DNA from: Deinobacterium chartae
Lineage (GTDB): Bacteria > Deinococcota > Deinococci > Deinococcales > Deinococcaceae
Assembly (NCBI RefSeq): GCF_014202645.1
Contig: NZ_JACHHG010000002.1
Location: 288,180 to 352,179 of the forward strand
Length of the DNA: 64,000 nucleotides
Direction of reading: 5' to 3'
The position numbers and the translations under genes are program-made. The notes beneath the pieces are model-generated. The model made no database searches and had not been told where the DNA came from. It worked only from the letters and a program-made list of their open reading frames with translations. Numbering within the stretch: position 1 is the stretch's first letter; every line of letters starts with the position of its first letter. Positions 17,728 through 27,423 of this stretch are shown piece by piece.

Positions 17728-18369
17728 GTGGACCCCTTCTCGGTGACCGACCGCGAACGCACCCGGCTGGCAGAGGACCTGCTGGACCTGCTGGCCCGCG
17801 AGGGTGTGCCGCCCGGAGCGGCCTCGGCGCTGCACACGCGCCTCGAGGCGGCTTATCGCGAGCCGGGGCGGGCCTACCACACCCTGGGCCACCTGCGCGA
17901 CCTGCTGCGCTTCGTAGACGAGCGCGCAGCGCGGGCGACGGACCCGGACCTGCTGCGGCTGGCGGCGTGGTTTCACGATGCGGTGTACGACCCGCGCCGG
18001 AACGACAACGAGCTGAAAAGTGCAGAACTCGCGCGCAGCGAACTGCTGCTGGCCGGGCTGTCGCGCGGCCGGGCCGAGCGGGTGGCGGGTCTGGTGCTCG
18101 CCACCCGTGACCACCGCGCCGAGGATGCCGACGCGGGATTGCTGCTCGACGCTGATTTGGCCGTACTCGCAGCTCCTCGCGCGCTTTACGAGGCGTATGC
18201 CCGCGCGGTGCGCCGCGAATACGGTTTCGTGCCCGCCCCCCTGTTCCGCCGGGGCCGCCGCAAGATCCTCGAGGGTCTGCTGGCGAGGCCACGCATTTAT
18301 CACATCGTTCCGGAGCTCGAGGAGCCCGCACGCGCCAATCTGACGCGAGAACTGGCTGCCTTGCGCTAG
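17728..18369 (+). CDS. HD-superfamily metal-dependent phosphohydrolase (COG4339-like)
   Basis: 213 aa. GTG 17728 is chosen because TACACT ends 6 nt before it. HD ligands are visible: H in [14 protein letters not shown] in [17 protein letters not shown] and D in [12 protein letters not shown]. The block '[14 protein letters not shown]' is typical of the COG4339 group of predicted phosphohydrolases. Substrate unknown; nucleotide-type substrates are usual in the superfamily. Divergent from trpS. Confidence 0.85.
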   Translation: MDPFSVTDRERTRLAEDLLDLLAREGVPPGAASALHTRLEAAYREPGRAYHTLGHLRDLLRFVDERAARATDPDLLRLAAWFHDAVYDPRRNDNELKSAELARSELLLAGLSRGRAERVAGLVLATRDHRAEDADAGLLLDADLAVLAAPRALYEAYARAVRREYGFVPAPLFRRGRRKILEGLLARPRIYHIVPELEEPARANLTRELAALR

Positions 18370-18394
18370 TGCGGTCCGCTGCGGCAAGGGCTGT

Positions 18395-18400
18395 TACAAT
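18395..18400 (+). promoter_or_regulatory. -10 box for leaderless mutase-subunit gene
   Basis: TACAAT, 6 nt before ATG 18407. Confidence 0.55.
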
Positions 18401-18406
18401 GCGGCC

Positions 18407-18844
18407 ATGAGCCAAACGAATGATCGTAAGATTCGTGTGCTGATCGCCAAGCCGGGCTTAGACGGCCACGACCGGGGGGCCAAGGTGGTCGCCCGGGCCC
18501 TGCGCGACGCGGGCATGGAAGTGATTTACACCGGTCTGCGCCAGACCGCCGAAATGATCGTGAACACCGCGCTGCAAGAGGACGTGGACGCCATCGGGCT
18601 CTCGGTGCTCTCGGGAGCTCACATGCACTACTTCCGCGAGGTGCGGGCCCTGCTCGAGCAACGCGGCGCCGAAGACATCATCTTGTTCGGCGGCGGCATC
18701 ATTCCCGACGAGGATCTGCCGCGCCTCGAGGAGCTCGGGGTGGGCAAGCTGTTCACGCCCGGGGCAAACACCCAAGACCCGGTGGAGTGGCTGCGCGAGG
18801 TGGTGCCGCAGCGCTGGGAGAAACAGGCACAGGAACTCGGCTGA
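18407..18844 (+). CDS. methylmalonyl-CoA mutase, cobalamin-binding small subunit
   Basis: 145 aa. The B12 motif D-x-H-x-x-G is at residues 19-24 ([11 protein letters not shown]), followed by [13 protein letters not shown] and [12 protein letters not shown], the standard cobalamin-domain signatures. It is a stand-alone C-terminal domain, as in organisms with split mutases; the catalytic large subunit is not in the window. It would join it to convert methylmalonyl-CoA to succinyl-CoA. Leaderless start. A hairpin with one mismatch (18845-18878) follows the stop. Confidence 0.92.
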   Translation: MSQTNDRKIRVLIAKPGLDGHDRGAKVVARALRDAGMEVIYTGLRQTAEMIVNTALQEDVDAIGLSVLSGAHMHYFREVRALLEQRGAEDIILFGGGIIPDEDLPRLEELGVGKLFTPGANTQDPVEWLREVVPQRWEKQAQELG

Positions 18845-18878
18845 GCCGCGAGGACTCCTGACCCCGAGTCCCCGCGGC
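18845..18878. terminator. hairpin between convergent genes
   Basis: GCCGCG-A-GGACTC / GAGTCC-C-CGCGGC with an 8-nt loop; no T-run. Probably terminates the mutase-subunit gene and perhaps the convergent cytochrome-like gene. Confidence 0.5.
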
Positions 18879-18893
18879 GGGCAAAGATGCGGG

Positions 18894-20147
18894 TCAGGGA
18901 GCCTGTGGGGTAGGCGGAACCGCCGACTTGGCGTTGAAAAAGGCCCACACGAAGTCCATGGGCATCAGCTTGCGGCGGCCCTCGCTGTTGTAGTACCAAG
19001 CGGGGTTCGGGCTACCCACGCTGCCGCTGAGGGGCTGGGTGGTCTCGAACACCGACAGGCGGTCGTTGACGTTCACGGTGTAGGTCCTGCCGCCGATGGT
19101 GCGGTTGGTCTGGGTCACCATGCCCGCACTCGCACGGGCGTGACAGGTGGTGCACGACGAGGTGGGCACGAAGCCCTGTTCGGTCACCGAGTTGCCCAGC
19201 AGCGTGGGGCGACCGGTGTTGTCCGTAAATTCGTTCTGCGAGCCCTTGAGCCGGTAGTTACGGAACTGCTCGCGCACGCCGTAGCGCTCGAACAGCGCCA
19301 GCACCGCCGGGGTGAGCTGCTCGGCCGGATAGGTGCGGTTCATGACCGCCTGCGGGGGCACGTCGGCGGGAACCTGTCCGAAGCTGTCGTGGCAGCCGAT
19401 GAAGTCGCAGCGTCCCGGGTTGTCCACGTGTTCGAAAGTCTGCCAGGTCCAGATCGGCAGGTCCTTGGACATCAGGTGCATGGCGGTCATGCCGTACAGT
19501 TTGCCGTTCGCGCCGCGCTTCCAGTGGTAACGGGCCTTGTCCGACTCGGCGATCTCCTTCCAGTTCGACTTAACTTCGATCGATCCCAGCGGAAAGGACA
19601 CCTCGAAGCCCCGGAAGTAGGCGTCTTGCAGGCCCTCGACGTACCACAGGCCGTTTTCAACGATGTAGTCAAAAGCGATGCGATTGCGGTAGACCAGCTC
19701 GTCGGGCACGCCCGGAGCGTCTTGCAGGGCCGGAGGCGAGTGCGGATGCCCCTGCTGGCTCTGGTCTGCGACCACCTGCTGCTTGGAGTCGAGCGGGGTC
19801 TCGGGGCGGTAGGTCTCCCCGGGCCACACCGGGCAGCGCAGGGCGTAGTCGGGAACCGTGGGCGGGTTCTGGCGGCAGAACGTCGGGGCGGGCACCGCCC
19901 TCGCGTTGTTCGGGTCAAGAAAGGTGTCTTCGTCGGTGGCCCAGGTCTCCCACAGGGACTCGTTGGCCTCCGGCGGCGTGCCGGGCGCGGGCTGGTTCAC
20001 GCGGGCGAACAGTTCCCAAGACACCTGGTTGGGGGCGTTCAGGGCCGGGTTGGGCAAGGCCGCGTTGGCGGCCACCTGACCGGTGGCCCAGGCACCCATT
20101 CCGACCAGAGCCAGGGTGGTCAGTATCCATACGTGTTTTCGCTGCAT
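18894..20147 (-). CDS. exported c-type cytochrome-like protein
   Basis: 417 aa from ATG 20147 (AGGAGAG upstream). N-terminal signal/anchor KHVWILTTLALVGMGAWATGQVAA. One canonical heme motif C332-T-T-C-H336 and an extended one C247-D-F-I-G-C-H253 (CxxxxCH). The Trp/Pro-rich first two thirds (WELFARVNQPAPGTP) do not match a family I can name. Likely an electron-transfer or oxidoreductase protein outside the inner membrane; the second heme site would be noncanonical. Confidence 0.75.
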   Translation of the reverse strand: MQRKHVWILTTLALVGMGAWATGQVAANAALPNPALNAPNQVSWELFARVNQPAPGTPPEANESLWETWATDEDTFLDPNNARAVPAPTFCRQNPPTVPDYALRCPVWPGETYRPETPLDSKQQVVADQSQQGHPHSPPALQDAPGVPDELVYRNRIAFDYIVENGLWYVEGLQDAYFRGFEVSFPLGSIEVKSNWKEIAESDKARYHWKRGANGKLYGMTAMHLMSKDLPIWTWQTFEHVDNPGRCDFIGCHDSFGQVPADVPPQAVMNRTYPAEQLTPAVLALFERYGVREQFRNYRLKGSQNEFTDNTGRPTLLGNSVTEQGFVPTSSCTTCHARASAGMVTQTNRTIGGRTYTVNVNDRLSVFETTQPLSGSVGSPNPAWYYNSEGRRKLMPMDFVWAFFNAKSAVPPTPQAP

Positions 20148-20322
20148 CCGCTCTCCTCTCAATCTATAACCGCTTGAATGACGCTGAAACCGAACAAGGG
20201 ACAAATCACGTCGGTCCGGATGCTGTGCGGTTTGCCGCCGCCGACCTCCTTTCCCGGAGCTGGGCAATTCATCCGGTTTAAAGACAACTTAAATCTTCTG
20301 GTGTGATGCGACTAAAAAGCGC
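20148..20322. other. intergenic region upstream of the cytochrome-like gene
   Basis: AT-rich toward 20280; probably carries the promoter of the leftward cytochrome-like gene. No ORF or RNA is recognised. Confidence 0.4.
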
Positions 20323-20350
20323 GGTGAAAGGCAGTTTTTTGCCTTTCACC
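20323..20350 (-). terminator. terminator of the ptb/orphan unit
   Basis: GGTGAAAGGCA / TGCCTTTCACC stem, followed on the minus strand by GCGCTTTTT, 44 nt beyond the orphan's stop. Confidence 0.7.
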
Positions 20351-20393
20351 TTACGAAATCGGGTTGTGAAATCACGAATCAAGTCACGCCCGT

Positions 20394-20771
20394 TTAGCGC
20401 AACTGATCACGAATCTGATCGAGGGTGTCCTCGAAAGCGTCCACGAACGCCGCCTCGAGGGCGCGGTCGCGCGCCAGGTCTTCCTGCGCGTTCTCGGCCC
20501 GCGCCCGCGCCCAGCGCACCCGCGCGCCCCAAGCGCGGTGCACGTTGCCCGGCGAGGCCACGAAGCGCGCGGCGAAACGCACCGCCTCGAGGGGGTCTTC
20601 GGTGGGAGCGATGACCTCCACGTTGCGCAGGCCCTGATGGTCGCTCACCAAGCTGGCGACCACCCGGATACGGCTGCCGCTGTAGCTGAGAAACACCTGA
20701 TCCACCCGCCACATCGAGGTGGCCCGGATCGGACGCCACTCGTCCAGGGCGCGTCTCGAGCGACGGCTCAC
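20394..20771 (-). CDS. hypothetical protein coupled to ptb
   Basis: 125 aa, GTG start overlapping the ptb stop codon by 4 nt (GTGA), so translation is probably coupled. Not recognised. Begins VSRRSRRALDEWRPIRATSMWRVDQVFLSYSG, then a strand-rich domain and a long amphipathic, basic/acidic helix at the end (RWARARAENAQEDLARDRALEAAF in parts). No membrane segment or signal peptide. If real it may regulate or assist the butyryl-phosphate enzymes. Confidence 0.65.
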   Translation of the reverse strand: MSRRSRRALDEWRPIRATSMWRVDQVFLSYSGSRIRVVASLVSDHQGLRNVEVIAPTEDPLEAVRFAARFVASPGNVHRAWGARVRWARARAENAQEDLARDRALEAAFVDAFEDTLDQIRDQLR

Positions 20772-21733
20772 GCGAGGTAAGGCAAGCGCTCGGCCAGCAC
20801 GCAGGCCAGCGCCAGAGAGTTGAACTTGGCCTCTTCCGAGTCGGCGCGGCTGGTCAGCACGAACGGCACCTTGGCCCCCATGATCACGCCCGCGACGTGG
20901 GCGCGGGCAAAGTACACCAGCGTCTTGTAGAACACGTTGCCCACGTCGATGTCGTCTACAACCAGCACGTCCGCCTGACCGGCCACCGGCGAGGTGATGC
21001 GCTTGATGCGCGCGGCCTCCTCGGACACGGCGTTGTCCAGCGCCAGCGGTCCGTCGATCACCGCTCCCTTGATCTGACCGCGGTCGCCCATCTTGGAGAT
21101 GATCGCGTCGTCCACCGCCGTGCTCATGTCGGGGTTCACGACCTCCACCGCCGCGAGCATCGCCACCTTGGGCTTCTCGATGCCCAGCGCGTGCGCTACG
21201 GTCACCGCGTTTTCCACGATGGCGATCTTGGCCTTGAGGTCCGGCTCGATGTTCATGGCCCCGTCGGACATGAAAAACAGCCGCCCGAACCCGGCCTGCG
21301 GCACATCGAAGACCAGCACGTGCGACAGCTGCTTGCCGGTGCGCAGGCCCCATTCCTTGTTGAGCACCGCCCGCAAGATCACGGCGGTGTCCAGCAGACC
21401 TTTCATCAGCACGTCGGCCTGGCCGCTGCTTACCGCCTTGACCGCCAGCTCGGCCGCCTCGGCGTTGTCGCGCGCCGCCACCACCTCGAGGCGGTGTGCG
21501 TCGATGCCCAGTTCGGCCGCGACTTCCGCGATCCGCTGCGGGTCGCCGAACAGAACCGGGTGAATCATCCCCTCGAGGCGGGCCTCATGCACCGCCTCGA
21601 GGACGTGCGGGTCTGCGGCGGCGGCAACGGCGACGCGCTTGGGCCCCTTGATCTGTGCGATCAGCTTGGCCAGCGCGACGACCGAGCGCATGTCGCGCGG
21701 GGTCTCGATGGTGCGGAAGTCGATGCTCTCCAT
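20768..21733 (-). CDS. ptb: phosphate butyryltransferase / acyltransferase
   Basis: 321 aa. Phosphate acetyl/butyryltransferase fold: HPVLFGDPQRIAEVAAELGID, QADVLMKGLLDTAVILRAVL, LSHVLVFDVPQAGFGRLFFMSDGAMNIEPDL, and GQADVLVVDDIDVGNVFYKTL near the end. Makes acyl-phosphates from acyl-CoA, feeding butyrate kinase (next gene upstream in the same direction). In Deinococcus-like bacteria the pair may supply branched acyl-CoA primers for fatty acids. Leaderless start. Ptb rather than Pta is favoured by the neighbouring kinase. Confidence 0.87.
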   Translation of the reverse strand: MESIDFRTIETPRDMRSVVALAKLIAQIKGPKRVAVAAAADPHVLEAVHEARLEGMIHPVLFGDPQRIAEVAAELGIDAHRLEVVAARDNAEAAELAVKAVSSGQADVLMKGLLDTAVILRAVLNKEWGLRTGKQLSHVLVFDVPQAGFGRLFFMSDGAMNIEPDLKAKIAIVENAVTVAHALGIEKPKVAMLAAVEVVNPDMSTAVDDAIISKMGDRGQIKGAVIDGPLALDNAVSEEAARIKRITSPVAGQADVLVVDDIDVGNVFYKTLVYFARAHVAGVIMGAKVPFVLTSRADSEEAKFNSLALACVLAERLPYLA

Positions 21734-21739
21734 GGGGCG

Positions 21740-21745
21740 AGTCTA
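21740..21745 (-). promoter_or_regulatory. -10 box for leaderless ptb
   Basis: TAGACT, 6 nt before ATG 21733, giving ptb a promoter separate from buk. Confidence 0.55.
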
Positions 21746-21838
21746 GCAGAGCGGCCCCGCTGCGAAAGTCCCGCAGCACGTTTTCCGCAAGACTTGCTGA
21801 AGCCGCCCCGGGGGCGGGCAGTTGCCGGGCATGGCGGC

Positions 21839-22915
21839 CTAGGCGCCGGGACGCACCCAGTTGCGCGCCTGCTCGTGGCCCAGCAGCACCCGGCCCACGC
21901 CTTCGGCCAGTGCTTCGAGTTCGAGTTCGCCCGGGTAGGTCACGACCGGAGCGATCCAGGCGAGGCGGCTCTCGATGCGGTCGATCAGGCTGGGCCAGCG
22001 CGCGGCGCCGCCGGTCAGGGCGATCGCGTCCGGTCGTCCTGCCACCACGCTGTAGGCCCCGACCGCCTTGACCACCTGGTGAATGTAGGCCTCTACGATG
22101 GCGCGCACCGTGGCCTCGTCGCGCTCGCGGCGCTCGAGTTCGCGCAAGTCGGCGGTTCCCAGCAGGCCGCGGAAACCGCCCTCCTGGGTCAGCAGGCGCT
22201 CGAGTTCGGGACGGGGGAAACGGTAGGCGAGGTCGAGCAGGCCGCTGGTGGGCAGGGTACCCGCGCGCTGAGGGCTGAACGGGCCCTCGTCGAGCAGGGC
22301 TCCGGTGGTGTCCACCGCACGCCCGTTGAGGAAGGTGGTGACCGAATTTCCGCCGCCCAGGTGGGCGACCACCACCACCGCCTCGCTGAAACGCTTGCCG
22401 ACCTCGTAGGCCGCGCGCCGCCCGACCGCACGGGTGTTGAGCGCATGAAAGCGGCTGCGCCGCTCGATGCCCGGGAAGCCGCTCACCCGCGCCTCGGGCA
22501 GCAGTTCGTCCACGGTGGGAGGATCCACAATAAAGGCCGGCACCCCGTAGCGCGTGGCGACCTCGAGGGCCAGCGCGGCCCCCATGTTCGAGGCGTGCTG
22601 CCCGTAGGGAGAAGCCAGTGCGAACTGCGCCAGTTCGTCGGTGACCACGTAGGTGCCTGCGCTGGCCGGCCCGATCAGCCCGCCGCGTCCTGCCACCGCG
22701 TCCGGAGCAGGCCAGCCCTCCAGGCCCTGCATCAGTTCGGCGTGAATGCGCGCAAACTGTTCGTGCAAGTCGCCGACCAGATCCGGATGAAAGACCTCAC
22801 GGCGCTCGAGGGCGACCTGGATGTTTCCGGGCAGATCGGGGTTGGGGCTGGGCGAGATACGGGCAAGAGCCAGCTTGGTGCTGGTCGAGCCCGGATTGAT
22901 GACGTAGGCGATCAT
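21839..22915 (-). CDS. buk: butyrate kinase
   Basis: 358 aa. ATG 22915 yields the classic start MIAYVINPGSTSTKLAL (ASKHA phosphate loop). Further signatures: SGRGGLIGPASAGTYVV-like 'VAGRGGLIGPASAGTY', ALNTRAVGRRAAYEVGKRF, VVVAHLGGGNSVTTFLNGR and AIALTGGAARWPSLI. Interconverts acyl-phosphate plus ADP and acid plus ATP. Works with Ptb, 105 nt downstream. -10 box TACCCT lies 8 nt before the start. Confidence 0.9.
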   Translation of the reverse strand: MIAYVINPGSTSTKLALARISPSPNPDLPGNIQVALERREVFHPDLVGDLHEQFARIHAELMQGLEGWPAPDAVAGRGGLIGPASAGTYVVTDELAQFALASPYGQHASNMGAALALEVATRYGVPAFIVDPPTVDELLPEARVSGFPGIERRSRFHALNTRAVGRRAAYEVGKRFSEAVVVVAHLGGGNSVTTFLNGRAVDTTGALLDEGPFSPQRAGTLPTSGLLDLAYRFPRPELERLLTQEGGFRGLLGTADLRELERRERDEATVRAIVEAYIHQVVKAVGAYSVVAGRPDAIALTGGAARWPSLIDRIESRLAWIAPVVTYPGELELEALAEGVGRVLLGHEQARNWVRPGA

Positions 22916-22923
22916 GCCCTTCC

Positions 22924-22929
22924 AGGGTA
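22924..22929 (-). promoter_or_regulatory. -10 box for near-leaderless buk
   Basis: TACCCT, 8 nt before ATG 22915. Confidence 0.45.
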
Positions 22930-23044
22930 GCACGCGGCCCCTCGAGATGAATCCAATCTCACCTTTTTAAACTTTAGTCTCTCATAATATTTGAGTGTAA
23001 TGGTAGCAAGTATTCGCTCTGCCTGAAAGGAAAGGTCCAAGCGC

Positions 23045-24244
<1,200 letters not shown>

Positions 24245-24258
24245 CACGCCCTGAGTCC

Positions 24259-24310
24259 CCGACCCAGACCTCGGGGCAGCTCGCACGAGCTGCCCCGAGG
24301 TCTGGGTCGG
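24259..24310 (+). terminator. 25-bp perfect inverted repeat after the protease gene
   Basis: Arms 24259-24283 and 24286-24310 are exact complements with a 2-nt centre; no T-run follows. Most likely a very stable terminator or processing hairpin, ending 8 nt before the next gene's -10 box. Confidence 0.75.
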
Positions 24311-24317
24311 AGACCGG

Positions 24318-24323
24318 TACACT
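24318..24323 (+). promoter_or_regulatory. -10 box for leaderless DHH-CBS-nucleotidyltransferase
   Basis: TACACT, 7 nt before ATG 24331. The -35 position would fall inside the preceding hairpin's right arm. Confidence 0.5.
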
Positions 24324-24330
24324 GACAACC

Positions 24331-26763
24331 ATGCGAGTGATCGTGGCGCACGAGAACATCGACCTCGACGGTCTGGGCAGCCTGGCACTGGCCCGGCGGC
24401 TGCATCCGGGGGCCCGCGCGGTCGTGCACGGCCCTATCGAAGGGCAGTCCCGCGCCGCCTACTCGCTTTACAAAGGTGCTCTGGAACTGCTGACCCCCGA
24501 CGACCTGCCCAACGAGGACATCGAAGAACTGATCGTCGTGGACACGCACGACTTTTCCCGGCTGGGTCCCTTTCAGGCTGCGGCTCAGCGCGGTCCGACC
24601 GTGGTGTACGACCATCATCCCCGCAGCGCGGCCGCCCCGGCCGGGCACTACCGCGACACCGGCTCCTGCGTGACGCTGCTGGCCGCCGAGCTCTCACGCA
24701 GCGGCCTCGAGCCGACCCGCGACGAGGCGACCCTGGCGCTGGCCGGCCTGCAGGCCGACACCAACTTTTTGCGCAGCGCCCACACGGTCCGGCTGGACTT
24801 CGAGATGGCCGGCTGGCTGGCGCGCCACGCCGACTTGGAAACGCTGCGCGGCCTGGTCTCCGAGCCGCTGAGCGAAGAAGCGCTGCGCGCGCTGGCCGAG
24901 CTGATCGGGGCACCGCACTGGCGCGACCTGGGACGTTTCCGGGTGATCGTGCAGGAACTGGAGGGATACGGTCGGCTGCCCGGCGCGGTACTGGCCGCCC
25001 GACTGCTGAGCCTGACCGGGGCAGACGCGGTGATTTTGCTGCTGCCGCACGAAGGCCAGACCGACGCGGTCGGACGTGCCGCTCCCGGCGGGCCCGACCT
25101 GGGCCGCCTGATGCGCGAGTTGGACGGCGGCGGACACGCGCAGGCCGCCTCGGCCCGCAGCGCGCTCTCCCCGCGCGACCTCGAGGCGAGGCTGCTGCGC
25201 TCGTCCGTGTGGAACCAGCGCGGCGAGACGGTCGCCGAGCGCATGACCCGCGACGTGCGCGGCCTGCAGGTCACGCTCAGCGTGGGCGAGGCGGCCCTGG
25301 AACTCGCCCGGCTGGGCCACAGCGGCGCTCCGGTCGTAGAAGGCGAGCAACTGGTGGGCGTGGTGTCGCGCCGCGACCTCGAACGAGCCCTGCGGCACGG
25401 CCTTACACACACGCCGCTGGCTTCGGTGATGACCCGCGACGTCCTGACCGTCTGCCCCGACGATCCCCTCGAGCACGCCGCCGACCTGATCAAACGCCGC
25501 TCGGTCGGACGGCTGCCCGTCCTCGAGGCGGGGCGGGTGGTCGGCATCCTGACCCGCTCGGACCTCCTGGGCCCACCCGCCCCCCCGCAGGGCCTCGAGG
25601 AGCGCATTCTGGAGAACCTGCGCCCCACCGACCGCGCAGTGCTCGCGCGCCTGCGCGACCTCGCGCCGCCCGGAGCGCAGCTCTCGCTGGTCGGCGGTGC
25701 GGTGCGCGACGCGCTGCTGGGCCGCGCGCCCGCCGACCTCGACGTGGTGGTCAGCGGGGCAGACGTATTTCGCATCACCGAGCGCGCCGCGAGCGGCGGA
25801 CTGAACTTTGTGGTGCACCCGCGCTACAACAACGCCACCCTCAAGCTCGAGGAGGGAGCCACGCTCGACCTGGTGCAGGCCCGCGACGAGTACTACGAGG
25901 CCCCCGGCGTTCCGCCCACGGTTGTGCCCGGCAACCTGCTGCAGGATCTGTCGCGCCGCGACTTCAGCGTGAACGCGCTCGCGCTGCAGATCGCTCCGCA
26001 AGAGCGCTTTGTGGACGCCTTCGGCGGCCTCGAGGACCTCGAGGCCGGGGTGCTGCGCGTACTGCACCCGCTGTCGTTCCTCGAGGATCCCAGCCGCATC
26101 GTGCGCGGCGCACGGCTGGCCGCGCGGCTGGCCTTCCGGCTGCACGAGGCCGCCCGCGAGTCGATCGCGGCCGCACTGGCCGGAGCGGCAGCTGCCCAGG
26201 TGCGCCTGCGCAGCGAACTCGACCTGATCTTCGGCGAGCCGTTTCCCGGAGCGGTGATGGAGACCCTGCAGCGCTGGGGGGCAGCGGCACTCTACGGCCC
26301 GAACGACAGCCTCGCGGCCCTGCACCGCGCCGACGCGGCCAAGGCGGCCGGCGAGGAGGTCCAGGGCGAGGTGTACCGCGCGCTGTGGCTGCACGGCGTG
26401 CGCGGCGACCGCGCCGAGTACGCCCGCCACTGGCAGTTTCCGCGCCGCACCCTGGAACTGTCCTACGCCCGCCTGCCCGAGAACCTGACCGAAGAGGCAT
26501 GGCGACTGAGCGATCTCGAGGTGCGTTTCCTGAGCCTGCTGCACCCCCAGCGCGCAGCCGAACTCGAGGTGGCGCGCAACCTGCAGCCGCGTCGGGTGCG
26601 CGGCCAGGACGTGTTAGATTTAGGTGTTTCACCCGGTCCCGAAGTCGGTCAGGCGCTGGAATACTTGAACGGGCTGCGCCGCGCCGGGCGGGTGCGCTCT
26701 TTTGACGACGAAATGCAAGCACTCCGCGCGTACCTTAACCGGACGCCGGGCGCGGGAGGTTGA
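24331..26763 (+). CDS. DHH phosphoesterase - double CBS - tRNA nucleotidyltransferase/poly(A) polymerase fusion
   Basis: 810 aa in four modules. Residues 1-300: DHH-DHHA1 phosphoesterase (AHENIDLDGLGS, VVDTHDF, VYDHHP, and the DHHA1 glycine motif ELDGGGHAQAAS). Residues about 305-420: two CBS motifs (AERMTRDVRGLQVTL, ASVMTRDVLTVCPDDPLEHA). Residues about 440-810: class II nucleotidyltransferase (LVGGAVRDALLGRAPADLDVVVSG with the DxD pair, LSRRDFSVNALAL, DPSRIVRGARLAARLAF). This is the long fusion found in Aquifex and Deinococcus groups, where CC- and A-adding of the tRNA end are split. Whether this one adds C or A cannot be read directly. First gene of a three-gene unit. Confidence 0.92.
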   Translation: MRVIVAHENIDLDGLGSLALARRLHPGARAVVHGPIEGQSRAAYSLYKGALELLTPDDLPNEDIEELIVVDTHDFSRLGPFQAAAQRGPTVVYDHHPRSAAAPAGHYRDTGSCVTLLAAELSRSGLEPTRDEATLALAGLQADTNFLRSAHTVRLDFEMAGWLARHADLETLRGLVSEPLSEEALRALAELIGAPHWRDLGRFRVIVQELEGYGRLPGAVLAARLLSLTGADAVILLLPHEGQTDAVGRAAPGGPDLGRLMRELDGGGHAQAASARSALSPRDLEARLLRSSVWNQRGETVAERMTRDVRGLQVTLSVGEAALELARLGHSGAPVVEGEQLVGVVSRRDLERALRHGLTHTPLASVMTRDVLTVCPDDPLEHAADLIKRRSVGRLPVLEAGRVVGILTRSDLLGPPAPPQGLEERILENLRPTDRAVLARLRDLAPPGAQLSLVGGAVRDALLGRAPADLDVVVSGADVFRITERAASGGLNFVVHPRYNNATLKLEEGATLDLVQARDEYYEAPGVPPTVVPGNLLQDLSRRDFSVNALALQIAPQERFVDAFGGLEDLEAGVLRVLHPLSFLEDPSRIVRGARLAARLAFRLHEAARESIAAALAGAAAAQVRLRSELDLIFGEPFPGAVMETLQRWGAAALYGPNDSLAALHRADAAKAAGEEVQGEVYRALWLHGVRGDRAEYARHWQFPRRTLELSYARLPENLTEEAWRLSDLEVRFLSLLHPQRAAELEVARNLQPRRVRGQDVLDLGVSPGPEVGQALEYLNGLRRAGRVRSFDDEMQALRAYLNRTPGAGG

Positions 26764-27423
26764 ATGTTCGGTCCCTTGGGTCTTCTGTTCAGCGGCAACA
26801 CCGGTTTCGATCCGGTATCTTTCCTGATCGTGGTCACCGCCGTGCTGTTCGGCCTGGTGCTGCACAACGTGGTGCAAGCCCGCCTGGCCGCCCGCTACGG
26901 CGACAGCAGCCCGGCCTTGGCTGGTTTCGCCTCGACCGAGCCGCGCGTTCACTTCGATCTGCTGTCGCTGCTGTTTTTCCTGCTGCTGGGTCTGGCGCTG
27001 CCGCGCCCGATCCCGCTGAATGCACGCCGCATTCCCGGACGCGGCGGCCTCGAGGCCTGGATCTGGATGAGCGGCGTGCTCACCCTGATCGCCTGGGCTT
27101 TCGTGCTGATGCTGATCCTGGCCATCCAGCGCGAGTTCCTGCCGCAGCTCAACATCATCACCGCAGGCCTGAGCACCTCGGTCAGCCTGGTGCTGATTCA
27201 CGCCGCCGTGTTCATCTTCCCGCTGCCGCCGCTTGATGGAGCACGCGCCCTGGCCGCCGCCGGGTCCTACCGGGTGCGCGAGGCCTTGAACCGCCTGTCG
27301 GCCGGTGGACCGCTGGTGGTGCTGATCTTCTTTCTGGTGCTGTCGTTCCTGGGAGTCTTCAGCTTTATCGCCAACCTGTTCTATATTCCGCTGAACTTCA
27401 TCATTCAGCTGTTGCCCTTCTGA
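26764..27423 (+). CDS. site-2 protease-like membrane protein, degenerate zinc site
   Basis: 219 aa with about six membrane segments, starting directly after the upstream stop codon. The expected HExxH helix reads LVLHNVVQARLAARYGD (H34-N-V-V-Q38), so the catalytic Glu and second His are lost, while the distal LPPLDGARAL motif survives. Its neighbour 27,423-28,040 has intact HELGH. So this is probably a pseudo-protease partner or decoy. It overlaps that gene by 1 nt. Confidence 0.8.
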   Translation: MFGPLGLLFSGNTGFDPVSFLIVVTAVLFGLVLHNVVQARLAARYGDSSPALAGFASTEPRVHFDLLSLLFFLLLGLALPRPIPLNARRIPGRGGLEAWIWMSGVLTLIAWAFVLMLILAIQREFLPQLNIITAGLSTSVSLVLIHAAVFIFPLPPLDGARALAAAGSYRVREALNRLSAGGPLVVLIFFLVLSFLGVFSFIANLFYIPLNFIIQLLPF

